Source: Mycolicibacterium sediminis (GTDB lineage: Bacteria; Actinomycetota; Actinomycetes; Mycobacteriales; Mycobacteriaceae). From it: DNA of 64,000 bases. The position numbers and the translations under genes were made by a program. Numbering within the stretch: the stretch's first letter is position 1; the number at the start of each line of letters is the position of its first letter. Of the stretch, positions 7,831-16,259 are shown one piece after another. Where the stretch lies: positions 5,580,001 through 5,644,000 of the forward strand of contig NZ_AP022588.1 in the NCBI RefSeq assembly GCF_010731735.1, given 5' to 3'. The notes under the pieces are model-generated. The model was not told where the DNA came from. It saw nothing but the letters and a program-made list of their open reading frames with translations, and ran no database searches.

Positions 7831-10800
7831 GTGGAGTATCGAATTCTGGGGCCCCTGGCGGTCCGAAGGGACGGCCTCGACCTGCCCCTGGGCGGCCTGA
7901 GACAGCGTGCGGTCCTCGCGGTGCTCCTGCTGTCCGACGACCGCGCCGTCGAGGTGGACCGACTCATCGAGCAAGTCTGGGGCGACGAGGTTCCGGCCAA
8001 GCCCCTGTCATCGTTGCGCGCCTACGTGGCGAACCTCCGTCGCATCATCGGAACCGACGGCGCCATCACCCGGGCGGGTCAGGGCTACCGGCTCGACACC
8101 GCCGGCGACGTCGTGGACGTCCGCGAGTTCGCCCGGCTGATCGCCCAGGGCCGCAAACTGCTCGACGTCGGCGACGCCGCCGCGGCGCTGCCCTGTCTCG
8201 ACGAGGCGCTCGGATACTGGCGCGGTACACCACTGGCGGACTTCCGGAACCTGAACTTCGCGATGCCCGAGGTGCACCGGCTCGACACCATGCGTGCCGA
8301 CGCGGTCGAGCTGCGCTTCGAGACGGCCCTCCGTCTGGGCGTCGACGCCGATCTCATCGCGGACCTCGAATCCGAGGTCGGCACGAACCCCCTACGCGAA
8401 AGCCTCTGGGCGCTGGTCATGTTGGCGATGTACCGGTCCGGGCGACGCATCGACGCGCTCCGCGCCTACGAACGCGCGTCGGCGATCCTGGACACCGAAC
8501 TCGGCGTCCGGCCGGGCGTCGCCCTGCAGCGGCTCGCCACGGACATCCGCAACGAATCCGCCGCACTCGACTGGCAGCCACCGGTGGCGGTCACCGCGAC
8601 GCGCACACCCGAGCGCGGTGGTGACGACCTCTTCGGCAGGTCGTCGGAGGTGCGCCGCATGCGCGAGGCACTCGACGCGGCCGCCGGGCGGCGCGGCGGC
8701 GTGATCGTGCTGACGGGCGACAGCGGGATGGGCAAGACGGCGCTCGCGCACTGCGTCGCCGACATGGCGGGCGACACCGGCATGGCGACGGCGTGGGCGG
8801 GCCATGCCTCCGACATCCGGCGGCCACCGTCCTGGGCATGGGCGCACGCGCTCCGCGAGCTGGCGGCACAACTGCCGCAGGACGCCGGGGAGCTGCACGC
8901 GCCGCTCCCCGACTGGTGGAGCGTGGCCGCCGAGGACGCGAACGCCCAGGAAGCCGGTGCCGCACCGCGATTCGCCGCACTGGAGGCGATCGTGGCGGCC
9001 CTGGCCGAACTGGTGTCGAAGCGGCCCGCGCTCATCGTCCTCGACGACCTGCAGCTCGCCGATCGGTTCACCCACGACGTCCTGGCCCACATCGCCTCGG
9101 CCGGCCGCCGCCTGCCGCTGGTGATCGTCGCGACGTGGCAGGACGGCGCCGGATCCGACGGCTCGTCAAAGGCGCGGGCCCTCGAGCGGCTGCGTAGCCG
9201 TACCGACGTCGAGTTCGTGAAGCTCCGTGGACTGGGCGTCGACGCGACGGCCGACCTCATCGGCGCCGTCGGCGGTGTGCCCCCGCAGCCCGAGTTCACC
9301 GTCAGCGTGCAGACGCGCACCGGCGGAAACCCGTTCTACATCCGGGAACTCATCAGGCTGCTGGTCGACGACGGCCGGATCGGGGAGGCGGCCACCGCCA
9401 TCGACGGCGAGGCCGTCCCGGAGGCGGTGTCGGGCGTCATCCGCACCCGCCTCGCCGCCCTGCCGACCCCGAGCCGGGCCGCGCTGTACGCGGCCGCCGT
9501 CTCCGGCGCGGAGTTCACCGTGGGACGGGTCGCCGCGGTGACACGCTGTTCGGTCGACGAGGCGATCGACGCCCTCACCCCTGCACGGCTCGCCGGCCTC
9601 GTCACCGAGTCGTCGCACCCCGCGGCCCTTCGCTTCAGCCACGGCCTGGTCCGCGATGCGATCGCCGGTGAGATCAGCGGCGTGGAACGTGCGCGGCTGC
9701 ATGCCGACGTCGCGCGGACCTACGTGGTCGACCTCGACGAGGTCGCCTCGCAGGACGCGATCGACGGCGCGCACCACGGCTGGTCCGCGGGTACCGAATT
9801 GGATGCGCCGACCGCGCTTCGGCTCCTGCACCGCGCCCGTGCCGACGCGTGGTCGCGGTCGGCGTATCGCGAGGTCGCCGAACTCGACCGCCGTGCGCTG
9901 GACGTCTGCTCGCGGCTGCCGGCCGGCGCACCCCGCTTCGAGACGGAGATCGACCTGCAGTTGCAGCTCGCCTCGGTCGAGGCGGTCGTGTCCGGGCAGA
10001 GTTCGGCGAAGGTGCTGCAGGACCTACGGCGATCCTCGGACACGGGCAAGGACACCGGCATGGACGCCGTCCAGTCCACCACGTCGGTGGCCATGGGGTG
10101 CCTGGAGGCGTGCGGCACGGGTCGCTATTACGACGCCGCGGTGCTGTCGGACAGCCTGGTCGAATTCTTCGGCGCGACAGGCGATCCCATCGCCGGATCG
10201 TCGGGACACTACATCCGCGCGCTCACCGACTTCATGCGGGGCAACCTCGATCGTGCCCTGGACTCGGTCACGACGCTGCACTCGTCGGTGCCTCCCGTCG
10301 ACTGGGAGCAGTTCGGCGCTCTGGCGTCGTTCGAGGTGCTCGCCCACGGCGTCGCCGCGCACGCCCACGGTCTGCGCGGCGACGCCGAGTGCGCCCGCTC
10401 CGAGCTGGCGGCGGGCCTGTCGAAGGCGGCCGCGCGGCGCGACGCGTTCGGTGCGGCGGTGTTGCGTACCGCCGACGTTCAGCTCGCGGCGATGACCGGC
10501 GTCACGGACGGGGTGGCCGACCGCGCCGACCGCGTCGTCGCCGAACTGACGGAGATGGGCGTCGACCAGTTCATCGGCGGGGCGAGGCTGATCCGGACCT
10601 GGGCACGCGCGATGGGTCCGGAGGGGATCGACGGCGTCGACGACATGCGCGCGGCGCTGGAACTGCACGGGCAGGGCGGGCGGCGCATCTTCACCCCGCT
10701 GTACCTGGGCCTGTGCTGCGACGTGGTGGCCCGCCATCGCGACCCCGAGGACGCGCTCCTGCTCGTGGCCCGGGCGGAGACGGTCGCCACGTCGACCGGG

Positions 10801-10884
10801 GAGCACGTCTGGGACGCCCAACTCTCGGCGCGGCGACTCAGGCTCACCGCGCGACGACGCGCGGAACGTCCCGCCGCATACTGA
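7831..10884 (+). CDS. SARP/AfsR-type transcriptional regulator with AAA ATPase and TPR-like region
   Basis: 1017-aa regulator. Residues 1-95 form an OmpR/PhoB winged-helix DNA-binding domain (RQRAVLAVLLLSDDRAVEVD...LRAYVANLRRIIG). Residues 100-245 are a bacterial transcriptional activator (BTAD) domain. From about 265 there is a STAND/AAA ATPase with Walker A GDSGMGKT near 296 and Walker B PALIVLDDLQLAD, then a helical TPR-like C-terminal region. SARP regulators with this layout usually control nearby or secondary metabolism genes, but no biosynthetic cluster is seen here. The GTG at 7831 was chosen because GGGAGG lies 6 nt before it; an upstream GTG at 7807 has no such site. Confidence 0.85.
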   Translation: MEYRILGPLAVRRDGLDLPLGGLRQRAVLAVLLLSDDRAVEVDRLIEQVWGDEVPAKPLSSLRAYVANLRRIIGTDGAITRAGQGYRLDTAGDVVDVREFARLIAQGRKLLDVGDAAAALPCLDEALGYWRGTPLADFRNLNFAMPEVHRLDTMRADAVELRFETALRLGVDADLIADLESEVGTNPLRESLWALVMLAMYRSGRRIDALRAYERASAILDTELGVRPGVALQRLATDIRNESAALDWQPPVAVTATRTPERGGDDLFGRSSEVRRMREALDAAAGRRGGVIVLTGDSGMGKTALAHCVADMAGDTGMATAWAGHASDIRRPPSWAWAHALRELAAQLPQDAGELHAPLPDWWSVAAEDANAQEAGAAPRFAALEAIVAALAELVSKRPALIVLDDLQLADRFTHDVLAHIASAGRRLPLVIVATWQDGAGSDGSSKARALERLRSRTDVEFVKLRGLGVDATADLIGAVGGVPPQPEFTVSVQTRTGGNPFYIRELIRLLVDDGRIGEAATAIDGEAVPEAVSGVIRTRLAALPTPSRAALYAAAVSGAEFTVGRVAAVTRCSVDEAIDALTPARLAGLVTESSHPAALRFSHGLVRDAIAGEISGVERARLHADVARTYVVDLDEVASQDAIDGAHHGWSAGTELDAPTALRLLHRARADAWSRSAYREVAELDRRALDVCSRLPAGAPRFETEIDLQLQLASVEAVVSGQSSAKVLQDLRRSSDTGKDTGMDAVQSTTSVAMGCLEACGTGRYYDAAVLSDSLVEFFGATGDPIAGSSGHYIRALTDFMRGNLDRALDSVTTLHSSVPPVDWEQFGALASFEVLAHGVAAHAHGLRGDAECARSELAAGLSKAAARRDAFGAAVLRTADVQLAAMTGVTDGVADRADRVVAELTEMGVDQFIGGARLIRTWARAMGPEGIDGVDDMRAALELHGQGGRRIFTPLYLGLCCDVVARHRDPEDALLLVARAETVATSTGEHVWDAQLSARRLRLTARRRAERPAAY

Positions 10885-10888
10885 TGGC

Positions 10889-11089
10889 GTGACAGACGAC
10901 GTGACCGACAGGCCGTGCCCGGGCGGTGGGAAGAACTGGACGGTCGACATCCAGGGTCGACCGATATGTCCGCGCTGCAGGCGGGCGCTGTCCACCGTCG
11001 CCGGCAAGGGGCGCACGGTGCAGAGCACCCCGAAGGTGCCGCGCCACGAGCGGCCCGGCAGGCGCAAGCAACCGAACGAGCCGCGCTAG
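10889..11089 (+). CDS. Small Cys-motif hypothetical protein, 66 aa
   Basis: Begins with a GTG four bases after the SARP stop. Contains CPGGG and ICPRCRRAL, suggesting half of a zinc ribbon, and a very basic C-terminal tail (RHERPGRRKQ). The function is unknown. Its close spacing suggests translation coupled to the regulator gene. It ends only 4 bp from the convergent gene at 11094. Confidence 0.5.
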   Translation: MTDDVTDRPCPGGGKNWTVDIQGRPICPRCRRALSTVAGKGRTVQSTPKVPRHERPGRRKQPNEPR

Positions 11090-11093
11090 GCGG

Positions 11094-11537
11094 TCAGTAG
11101 CACTCGCCGGGGTGCACCATGAAGCACTGCGGGCAGACGACCTCGACCACGTCGGCGCGCTTGCGCGACGCGACCGGTGACACCAGGGCGTCGCCGTCGA
11201 GCGGTTCGAAGCTCACCTCGGACTTCTTCTCCTTGAGGCGGGTCAGCCACGACGCGATGTACTCGTGCAGGTCACGCGTCGTGTCGTAGTTCAGCAGCTC
11301 GCGGTAGCCATAGGAATTGGTCAGCACCGTCGACGTCGTGGGCATCGTGCCGTCCAGGATGTGCTTGAGGCTGGTCACGAAGCGCTTCATGTGCGCGGCG
11401 GTCTTGTCGTGGCGCTTGGCCATCTCGTCGGGTCCCAGGCCTTCGGCCAGCTCACGGTAGACGTAACCGTGCCTCTTCTGGCTCTTCTGCAGGATCTCTT
11501 CGATCTCGACCCGCAGTTCGGGCGTCAAATCACTCAT
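11094..11537 (-). CDS. Hypothetical protein with C-terminal zinc-finger-like motif, 147 aa
   Basis: An N-terminal helical region (LTPELRVEIEEILQKSQKRH) precedes a possible helix-turn-helix (MAKRHDKTAAHMKRFVTSLKHIL). The last 14 residues carry a CPQCFMVHPGEC motif that could bind Zn through three Cys and one His. No family is recognised. GGAGACC lies upstream of the ATG at 11537 as a ribosome-binding site. A nucleic-acid-binding role is possible but is only inferred. Confidence 0.7.
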   Translation of the reverse strand: MSDLTPELRVEIEEILQKSQKRHGYVYRELAEGLGPDEMAKRHDKTAAHMKRFVTSLKHILDGTMPTTSTVLTNSYGYRELLNYDTTRDLHEYIASWLTRLKEKKSEVSFEPLDGDALVSPVASRKRADVVEVVCPQCFMVHPGECY

Positions 11538-11637
11538 CGTCGGTCTCCTGATTGTTCGTCGCCCATGATCTCATCCTTCCCGACGTCGACGTCGATCCCA
11601 CAATCGGCACAACCTCCGCGGCACTCATACTGATTCC

Positions 11638-12222
11638 GTGGAACTGCTGACCGGGTTCGGGCTGGCGACCGCGGCGGGCTTGAACGCCTACATTCCGCTG
11701 CTCGCCATGGGCTTGCTGGCCCGGTTCACCGACCTTCTCGCACTGCCGGCCGGGTGGGCCTGGCTGGAGAACGGCTGGGTGATCGGGATCGTGGCCGTGC
11801 TGCTCGCCGTCGAGGTGGTGGCGGACAAGGTGCCGGCGTTGGACAGCGTGAACGACGTCGTTCAAACGTTCGTGCGGCCGACTGCCGGCGGCATCGTCTT
11901 CGGGTCCGGTACGGCGGCTCAGACCGGGGCGGTCGCCGACCCGGGCGCCTTCGCGACGTCGGGTCAGTGGATCCCCGTCGTCAGCGGCACCGTGATCGCG
12001 CTCGTCGTGCACCTGACCAAGACGGCGGTGCGACCGGTCGCGAACGCGACTACCGCGGGCGTGGCCGCGCCGGTGCTCAGCACGATCGAGGACGTCACCA
12101 GCATCGGCCTCGTCTTCGTGGCGATCCTGCTGCCCGTGCTGGTGGTGGTGATCGTCGCCGGGATCGCCTGGGCAGCGGTGGCGCTGTTCCGGCGCCGCCG
12201 ACGAGGCCGCTCGCGATCCTGA
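11638..12222 (+). CDS. DUF4126-type membrane protein
   Basis: 194 aa with about five hydrophobic segments, starting LLTGFGLATAAGLNAYIPLL, a motif typical of DUF4126 proteins, and ending in a basic tail (RRRRRGRSRS). The role is unknown. GTG at 11638 was chosen: a CATACT -10-like box (11626-11631) lies 6 nt before it, consistent with a leaderless mRNA. It runs tail-to-tail with glgC, 9 bp apart. Confidence 0.8.
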   Translation: MELLTGFGLATAAGLNAYIPLLAMGLLARFTDLLALPAGWAWLENGWVIGIVAVLLAVEVVADKVPALDSVNDVVQTFVRPTAGGIVFGSGTAAQTGAVADPGAFATSGQWIPVVSGTVIALVVHLTKTAVRPVANATTAGVAAPVLSTIEDVTSIGLVFVAILLPVLVVVIVAGIAWAAVALFRRRRRGRSRS

Positions 12223-12231
12223 GATGGGCGG

Positions 12232-13446
12232 TCAGATCCAGATGCCCTTGCCGACGGCGACGACGCCACCGGCGCTGATGGAGAACCGCTCGCGGTCCTT
12301 CTCGATGTCGACGCCCACCATCTCGCCTGGGCCGACCATGACGTTCTTGTCGAGGATGGCGTGGCGTACGACCGCGCCGCGGCCGATCCGCACGCCGGGC
12401 ATCAGGACGCTGCCCTCGACGATCGCGCCGTCGTCGATCACGACGTTGGACGACAGCACCGAGTTCCGCACCGAGGCCGCGGAGACGATGCTGCCCGCCC
12501 CGACCACCGACTCCTGCGCGGAGCCGCCGTTGACGAACTTCGCGGGCGCGAGGTTCGCCGACTCCCCCATGATCGGCCAGCGCCGGTTGTAGAGGTTGAA
12601 GACGGGGTGCACGGACACCAGGTCCATGTGGGCGTCGTAGAACGCGTCGAGGGTTCCGACGTCGCGCCAGTAGCCGTGGTCGCGCTCCGTGGAGCCCGGG
12701 ACCTCGTTGTCGTTGAAGTCGTAGACCGAGGCCATCCCGTCGCGCACCAGACGCGGGATGATGTCGCCGCCCATGTCGTGGTCGGAGGTGTCCTCGTCGG
12801 CGTCGGCCTTGATGGCGTCGACGAGCACCTTGGTGCTGAAGATGTAGTTGCCCATCGACGCGAACGTCTGCTCGGGATCGTCGGGGGTCCCCGGCGGATT
12901 GGCGGGCTTTTCGAGGAATTCGCGGATGCGGCCCGACTCGTCGGCGTCGATGACGCCGAACGCACTGGCTTCCGCCCGCGGCACCCGGATCCCGGCGACG
13001 GTGACGCCCGCGCCGCTGTCGATGTGGAACTGGAGCATCTGCTCCGGGTCCATCCGGTAGATGTGGTCGGCGCCGAACACGACGACGTAGTCGGGATCCT
13101 CGTCGTAGACGAGGTTGAGGGACTGGAGGATAGCGTCGGCCGATCCCGTGTACCACCGCGGACCGAGACGCTGCTGCGCCGGCACGGGCGTGATGTACTC
13201 GCCGGCAAGTCCCGAAAGCCGCCAGTTCTGCGAGATGTGCCGGTCCAGCGAATGCGACTTGTATTGCGTCAGAACGCAGATCTTCAAGTACCGCGCGTTG
13301 ACGAGATTCGACAGGACGAAGTCGATGAGCCGATAGGCACCGCCGAAGGGAACGGCCGGCTTGGCGCGATCCGCGGTCAACGGGTACAAGCGCTTGCCCT
13401 CACCGCCGGCCAGGACGATGCCGAGGACGTGTGGGGCTTCCCTCAT
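12232..13446 (-). CDS. glgC: Glucose-1-phosphate adenylyltransferase
   Basis: Makes ADP-glucose from glucose-1-phosphate and ATP. 404 aa, the usual length. The N-terminal nucleotidyltransferase motif is GIVLAGGEGKRLYPLT (9-24) followed by the AKPAVPFGGAYRLIDFVLSN signature; FGADHIYRMD and GYWRDVGTLDAF are family motifs, and the C-terminal third is a left-handed beta-helix. In mycobacteria ADP-glucose feeds GlgM (next, divergent) to make maltose-1-phosphate for GlgE alpha-glucan synthesis. A TAGGTT -10 box (13458-13453) sits 6 nt before the ATG, so the mRNA is probably leaderless. Confidence 0.97.
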   Translation of the reverse strand: MREAPHVLGIVLAGGEGKRLYPLTADRAKPAVPFGGAYRLIDFVLSNLVNARYLKICVLTQYKSHSLDRHISQNWRLSGLAGEYITPVPAQQRLGPRWYTGSADAILQSLNLVYDEDPDYVVVFGADHIYRMDPEQMLQFHIDSGAGVTVAGIRVPRAEASAFGVIDADESGRIREFLEKPANPPGTPDDPEQTFASMGNYIFSTKVLVDAIKADADEDTSDHDMGGDIIPRLVRDGMASVYDFNDNEVPGSTERDHGYWRDVGTLDAFYDAHMDLVSVHPVFNLYNRRWPIMGESANLAPAKFVNGGSAQESVVGAGSIVSAASVRNSVLSSNVVIDDGAIVEGSVLMPGVRIGRGAVVRHAILDKNVMVGPGEMVGVDIEKDRERFSISAGGVVAVGKGIWI

Positions 13447-13591
13447 GCGTCAAACCTATCGGCCGCGCACGACCGCGGCTAGCCATTCGCACTATTGGTG
13501 GCGGTTCTGCCGCGCTGCACGTCAAGACAATTGGTGCGGATTGGCGCGGGATCCGGTGCGGGGAGCCCCCGTGGCCACTACCGTCGTCTCC
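13447..13591. promoter_or_regulatory. Divergent leaderless promoters of glgC and glgM
   Basis: 145 bp between two divergent starts. On the minus strand TAGGTT (13458-13453) is 6 nt from the glgC ATG; on the plus strand TACCGT (13579-13584) is 7 nt from the glgM ATG. The space between should hold shared control sites; I found no strong palindrome. Confidence 0.55.
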
Positions 13592-14764
13592 ATGCGGGTG
13601 GCGATGATGACCAGAGAATATCCGCCCGAGGTGTACGGCGGCGCAGGCGTGCACGTGACCGAACTGGTCGCGCAGCTGAAACGCCTGTGCGAGGTCGACG
13701 TGCACTGCATGGGCCGCGATCGCCCGGGCGTGTCGGTCGCGAAGCCCGACCCCGCCCTCGAGGGGGCCAACGCGGCGTTGTCGACGCTGTCGGCCGACCT
13801 GGTGATGGCCAACTCCGCCGCCGGCGCAACCGTCGTGCACTCGCACACCTGGTACACCGGCCTGGCCGGTCACCTCGCGGCGATGCTGTACGGCGTGCCG
13901 CACGTGCTGACGGCACACTCCCTGGAGCCGATGCGCCCGTGGAAGGCCGAGCAGCTCGGCGGCGGGTACCGGGTGTCGTCCTGGGTGGAGCGCACGGCGG
14001 TCGAGGCGGCCGACGCGGTCATCGCCGTCAGTTCCGGCATGCGCGAGGACGTGCTGGCCACCTACCCCGCGCTTGATCCCAGCCGCGTCCACGTCGTCCG
14101 CAACGGCATCGACACCGACGTCTGGTACCCCGCCGAGCCGCAGGCCGGGTCGTCGGTCCTCGCCGAACTCGGCGTCGACACAACCAAGCCCATCGTGGCG
14201 TTCGTCGGCAGGATCACCCGGCAGAAGGGCGTCGCACACCTGGTCGCCGCGGCGCACGGGTTCACCGCCGACGTCCAGCTCGTGCTCTGCGCGGGCGCGC
14301 CAGACACCCCGGAGATCGCCGCGGAGGTGCGGACGGCGGTGGAGCAGCTGCAGGCCTCACGGGCCGGCGTGTTCTGGGTGCAGGACATGCGACCCACCGA
14401 CCAGATTCGCGAGATCCTCACGGCGGCAACGGTCTTCGTGTGCCCCTCGGTGTACGAGCCGCTGGGCATCGTCAACCTGGAGGCGATGGCCTGTTCGACC
14501 GCGGTGGTGGCCTCCGACGTCGGCGGCATCCCCGAGGTGGTCGCGAACGGGGTGACCGGGCTGCTGGTGCACTACGACGCCACCCAGGGAACGACGTTCG
14601 AGCGCGACCTCGCGGCCACGGTCAACGAGCTGGTCGCCGATCCGGACCGTGCCGCCCGCTTCGGACGCGCAGGGCGCCAGCGATGCATCGACGAGTTCTC
14701 CTGGGCGACCATCGCCGAGCAGACCCTGGAGGTCTACCGGCAGGTGGCGCCGGGCACCACCTGA
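13592..14764 (+). CDS. glgM: GT4 glycosyltransferase GlgM (alpha-maltose-1-phosphate synthase)
   Basis: 390 aa, matching Mtb Rv1212c (annotated glgA, shown to be GlgM). It transfers glucose from ADP-glucose to glucose-1-phosphate. The N-terminal GT-B donor-loop motif is TREYPPEVYGGAGVHVTEL; VGRITRQKGVAHLV, then VCPSVYEPLGIVNLEAMAC and GGIPEVV are the C-terminal GT4 motifs including the EX7E-type Glu pair. Upstream in-frame extension (to 13361) overlaps the glgC promoter and was rejected in favour of the ATG at 13592. Confidence 0.95.
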   Translation: MRVAMMTREYPPEVYGGAGVHVTELVAQLKRLCEVDVHCMGRDRPGVSVAKPDPALEGANAALSTLSADLVMANSAAGATVVHSHTWYTGLAGHLAAMLYGVPHVLTAHSLEPMRPWKAEQLGGGYRVSSWVERTAVEAADAVIAVSSGMREDVLATYPALDPSRVHVVRNGIDTDVWYPAEPQAGSSVLAELGVDTTKPIVAFVGRITRQKGVAHLVAAAHGFTADVQLVLCAGAPDTPEIAAEVRTAVEQLQASRAGVFWVQDMRPTDQIREILTAATVFVCPSVYEPLGIVNLEAMACSTAVVASDVGGIPEVVANGVTGLLVHYDATQGTTFERDLAATVNELVADPDRAARFGRAGRQRCIDEFSWATIAEQTLEVYRQVAPGTT

Positions 14765-14789
14765 CCGGTGCCGCACGGGCGCCGCGGGT

Positions 14790-14963
14790 TCAGCCGGCGC
14801 TGGTGACGTTCTTCAGTTCCTCGCCGAGCGCTGCGGCCTCCGCGGGGGTCAGTTCGACGACGAGTCGTCCGCCGCCCTCCAGCGGTACGCGCATGACGAT
14901 GCCTCGCCCCTCCTTGGTTGCTTCCAGTGGGCCGTCGCCGGTCCGGGGCTTCATCGCCGCCAT
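14790..14963 (-). CDS. DUF3117 small protein, Rv1211-like
   Basis: 57 aa, almost identical in sequence to Mtb Rv1211 as I recall it (MAAMKPRTGDGPLEATKEGR, then RLVVELTPAEAAALGEEL). The function is unknown, but the family is highly conserved in actinobacteria. A strong AGGAGGAAG ribosome-binding site precedes the ATG at 14963. The 176-bp gap to tagA upstream (14964-15139) holds its leader and nothing else I can identify. Confidence 0.9.
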   Translation of the reverse strand: MAAMKPRTGDGPLEATKEGRGIVMRVPLEGGGRLVVELTPAEAAALGEELKNVTSAG

Positions 14964-15139
14964 CGGAGCTTCCTCCTCGTGTTCCGACCCGCGCACGGAT
15001 CTCCCGGGCCGGGACTGTCCACCCGTCGACAGCTCCCGGCACTGAACTGCATCTGAACTTCCTACATTCTTCCCTATTCGAGCCGGTCGATGTGCAAAGA
15101 CCCGTCCAAGCGCGGTCACGAGTGGGCGACGAACCCCCG

Positions 15140-15745
15140 TCAGGCCGTCGTTCGGACGAAGCACGAGGCCAGGTGGTCGTCCACCATCCCGGTCGCCTGC
15201 ATCAGCGCATACGCCGTGGTGGGGCCGACGAACTTGAACCCGCGTCGCTTCAGCTCCTTGGCCATCGCCGTCGACTCGGGCGTCACCGCAGGTACGTCGG
15301 ACATGGTCGCGGGACGCGGCCGCGGCGGCGGCGCGAACGACCACAGCAGCTCGCCGAGGTCGACCCCCTGGTCCCGGAGGTCGGCGACGGCACGGGCGTT
15401 CACGACGGTGGCCTCGACCTTCGCCCGGTTGCGCACGATGCCCTCGTCGGCCATCAGGCGATCCACGTCGGCCTCGGTGAAGGCCGCCACGGACTCGGGT
15501 TCGAAGTTCTCGAACGCCCGCCGGAAGTTCTCCCGCTTGCGCAGGATGATCAGCCACGACAGTCCGCTCTGGAACGCCTCGAGCGTCACCCGCTCGAAGA
15601 GGTCGCGCGGGTCGCGCAGCGGTCGACCCCACTCCGTGTCGTGATATCCGCGGTAGAGCACCGAGTCCGGTGTGTCCCAGCGGGGTCCGGAGAAGTCCGC
15701 CCACCCGCACCGAACCCGACCGTCCTCGCCCGCGGCGGACGTCAC
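15140..15745 (-). CDS. tagA: DNA-3-methyladenine glycosylase I
   Basis: Base-excision repair enzyme that removes 3-methyladenine. 201 aa. Family motifs: RCGWADF near the N-terminus, YHDTEWGRP, LTLEAFQ-like VTLEAFQSGLSWLIILRKR, and the FVGPTTAYALMQATGMVDDH C-terminal zinc-ligand region. The ATG overlaps the TGA of the upstream gene by 4 bp, so the two are translationally coupled, as are Rv1210 and Rv1209. Confidence 0.95.
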   Translation of the reverse strand: MTSAAGEDGRVRCGWADFSGPRWDTPDSVLYRGYHDTEWGRPLRDPRDLFERVTLEAFQSGLSWLIILRKRENFRRAFENFEPESVAAFTEADVDRLMADEGIVRNRAKVEATVVNARAVADLRDQGVDLGELLWSFAPPPRPRPATMSDVPAVTPESTAMAKELKRRGFKFVGPTTAYALMQATGMVDDHLASCFVRTTA

Positions 15746-16209
15746 CGGTGCGACGGCTGGTCGTCGGATCCCGCGGGAGCCTCGTCGGCGACGTCCAGGC
15801 CGGGTCGGGCGTCGACGTGCGCGGCGGCGTCGAGGCTGTCGGCGTCGAGGTCGTCGGCATCCGATCCGCCATCGAACGGATCGCCGTCCCAGCGGTAACC
15901 GTCGTCGGGTTCGGCGATGCCGTGTGCCGCCCGGACGGCGGCGAGTTCACCGCGGACGGAGTCGAGTTCCTGGCCCAGCCGTTCGAGCACCCAGTCGACC
16001 TCGCTGGCCCTGTAGCCGCGCAACGTCTGGCTGAACCTGACGACCTCGACGTCCGCACCGGTCACGCCGGAGGCGGGCAGCACGGTGGCGGTGGTCCCGC
16101 GCGGCAGCGGGGGCAGCCGCTCACCGCGGCCGAACAGGACGCTGCCCAGACCGAACAGCACGATGGCCACCAGGATCAGGACGACCAGGTACACCAGGAT
16201 GAGGGTCAC
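15742..16209 (-). CDS. DivIVA-domain membrane-anchored protein, Rv1209-like
   Basis: 155 aa: one N-terminal TM helix (TLILVYLVVLILVAIVLFGL), a linker, then a DivIVA-type segment (RFSQTLRGYRASEVDWVLERLGQELDSVRGELA) predicted to form a coiled coil, and an acidic disordered tail. Short DivIVA-like proteins often act in polar growth or envelope assembly; the role of this one is unknown. The GTG at 16209 was chosen because it starts directly at the TM segment; the larger in-frame ORF upstream overlaps gpgS out of frame. Confidence 0.85.
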   Translation of the reverse strand: MTLILVYLVVLILVAIVLFGLGSVLFGRGERLPPLPRGTTATVLPASGVTGADVEVVRFSQTLRGYRASEVDWVLERLGQELDSVRGELAAVRAAHGIAEPDDGYRWDGDPFDGGSDADDLDADSLDAAAHVDARPGLDVADEAPAGSDDQPSHR

Positions 16210-16259
16210 GGCATCGATCCTGCCCGAACCCTCCGACGGGCACGCACGGCCCCGCCGGA

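Noticed and set aside
12361..13482. 373-codon plus-strand frame over glgC
   Set aside because: Antisense shadow; the minus strand encodes full-length GlgC with all motifs.
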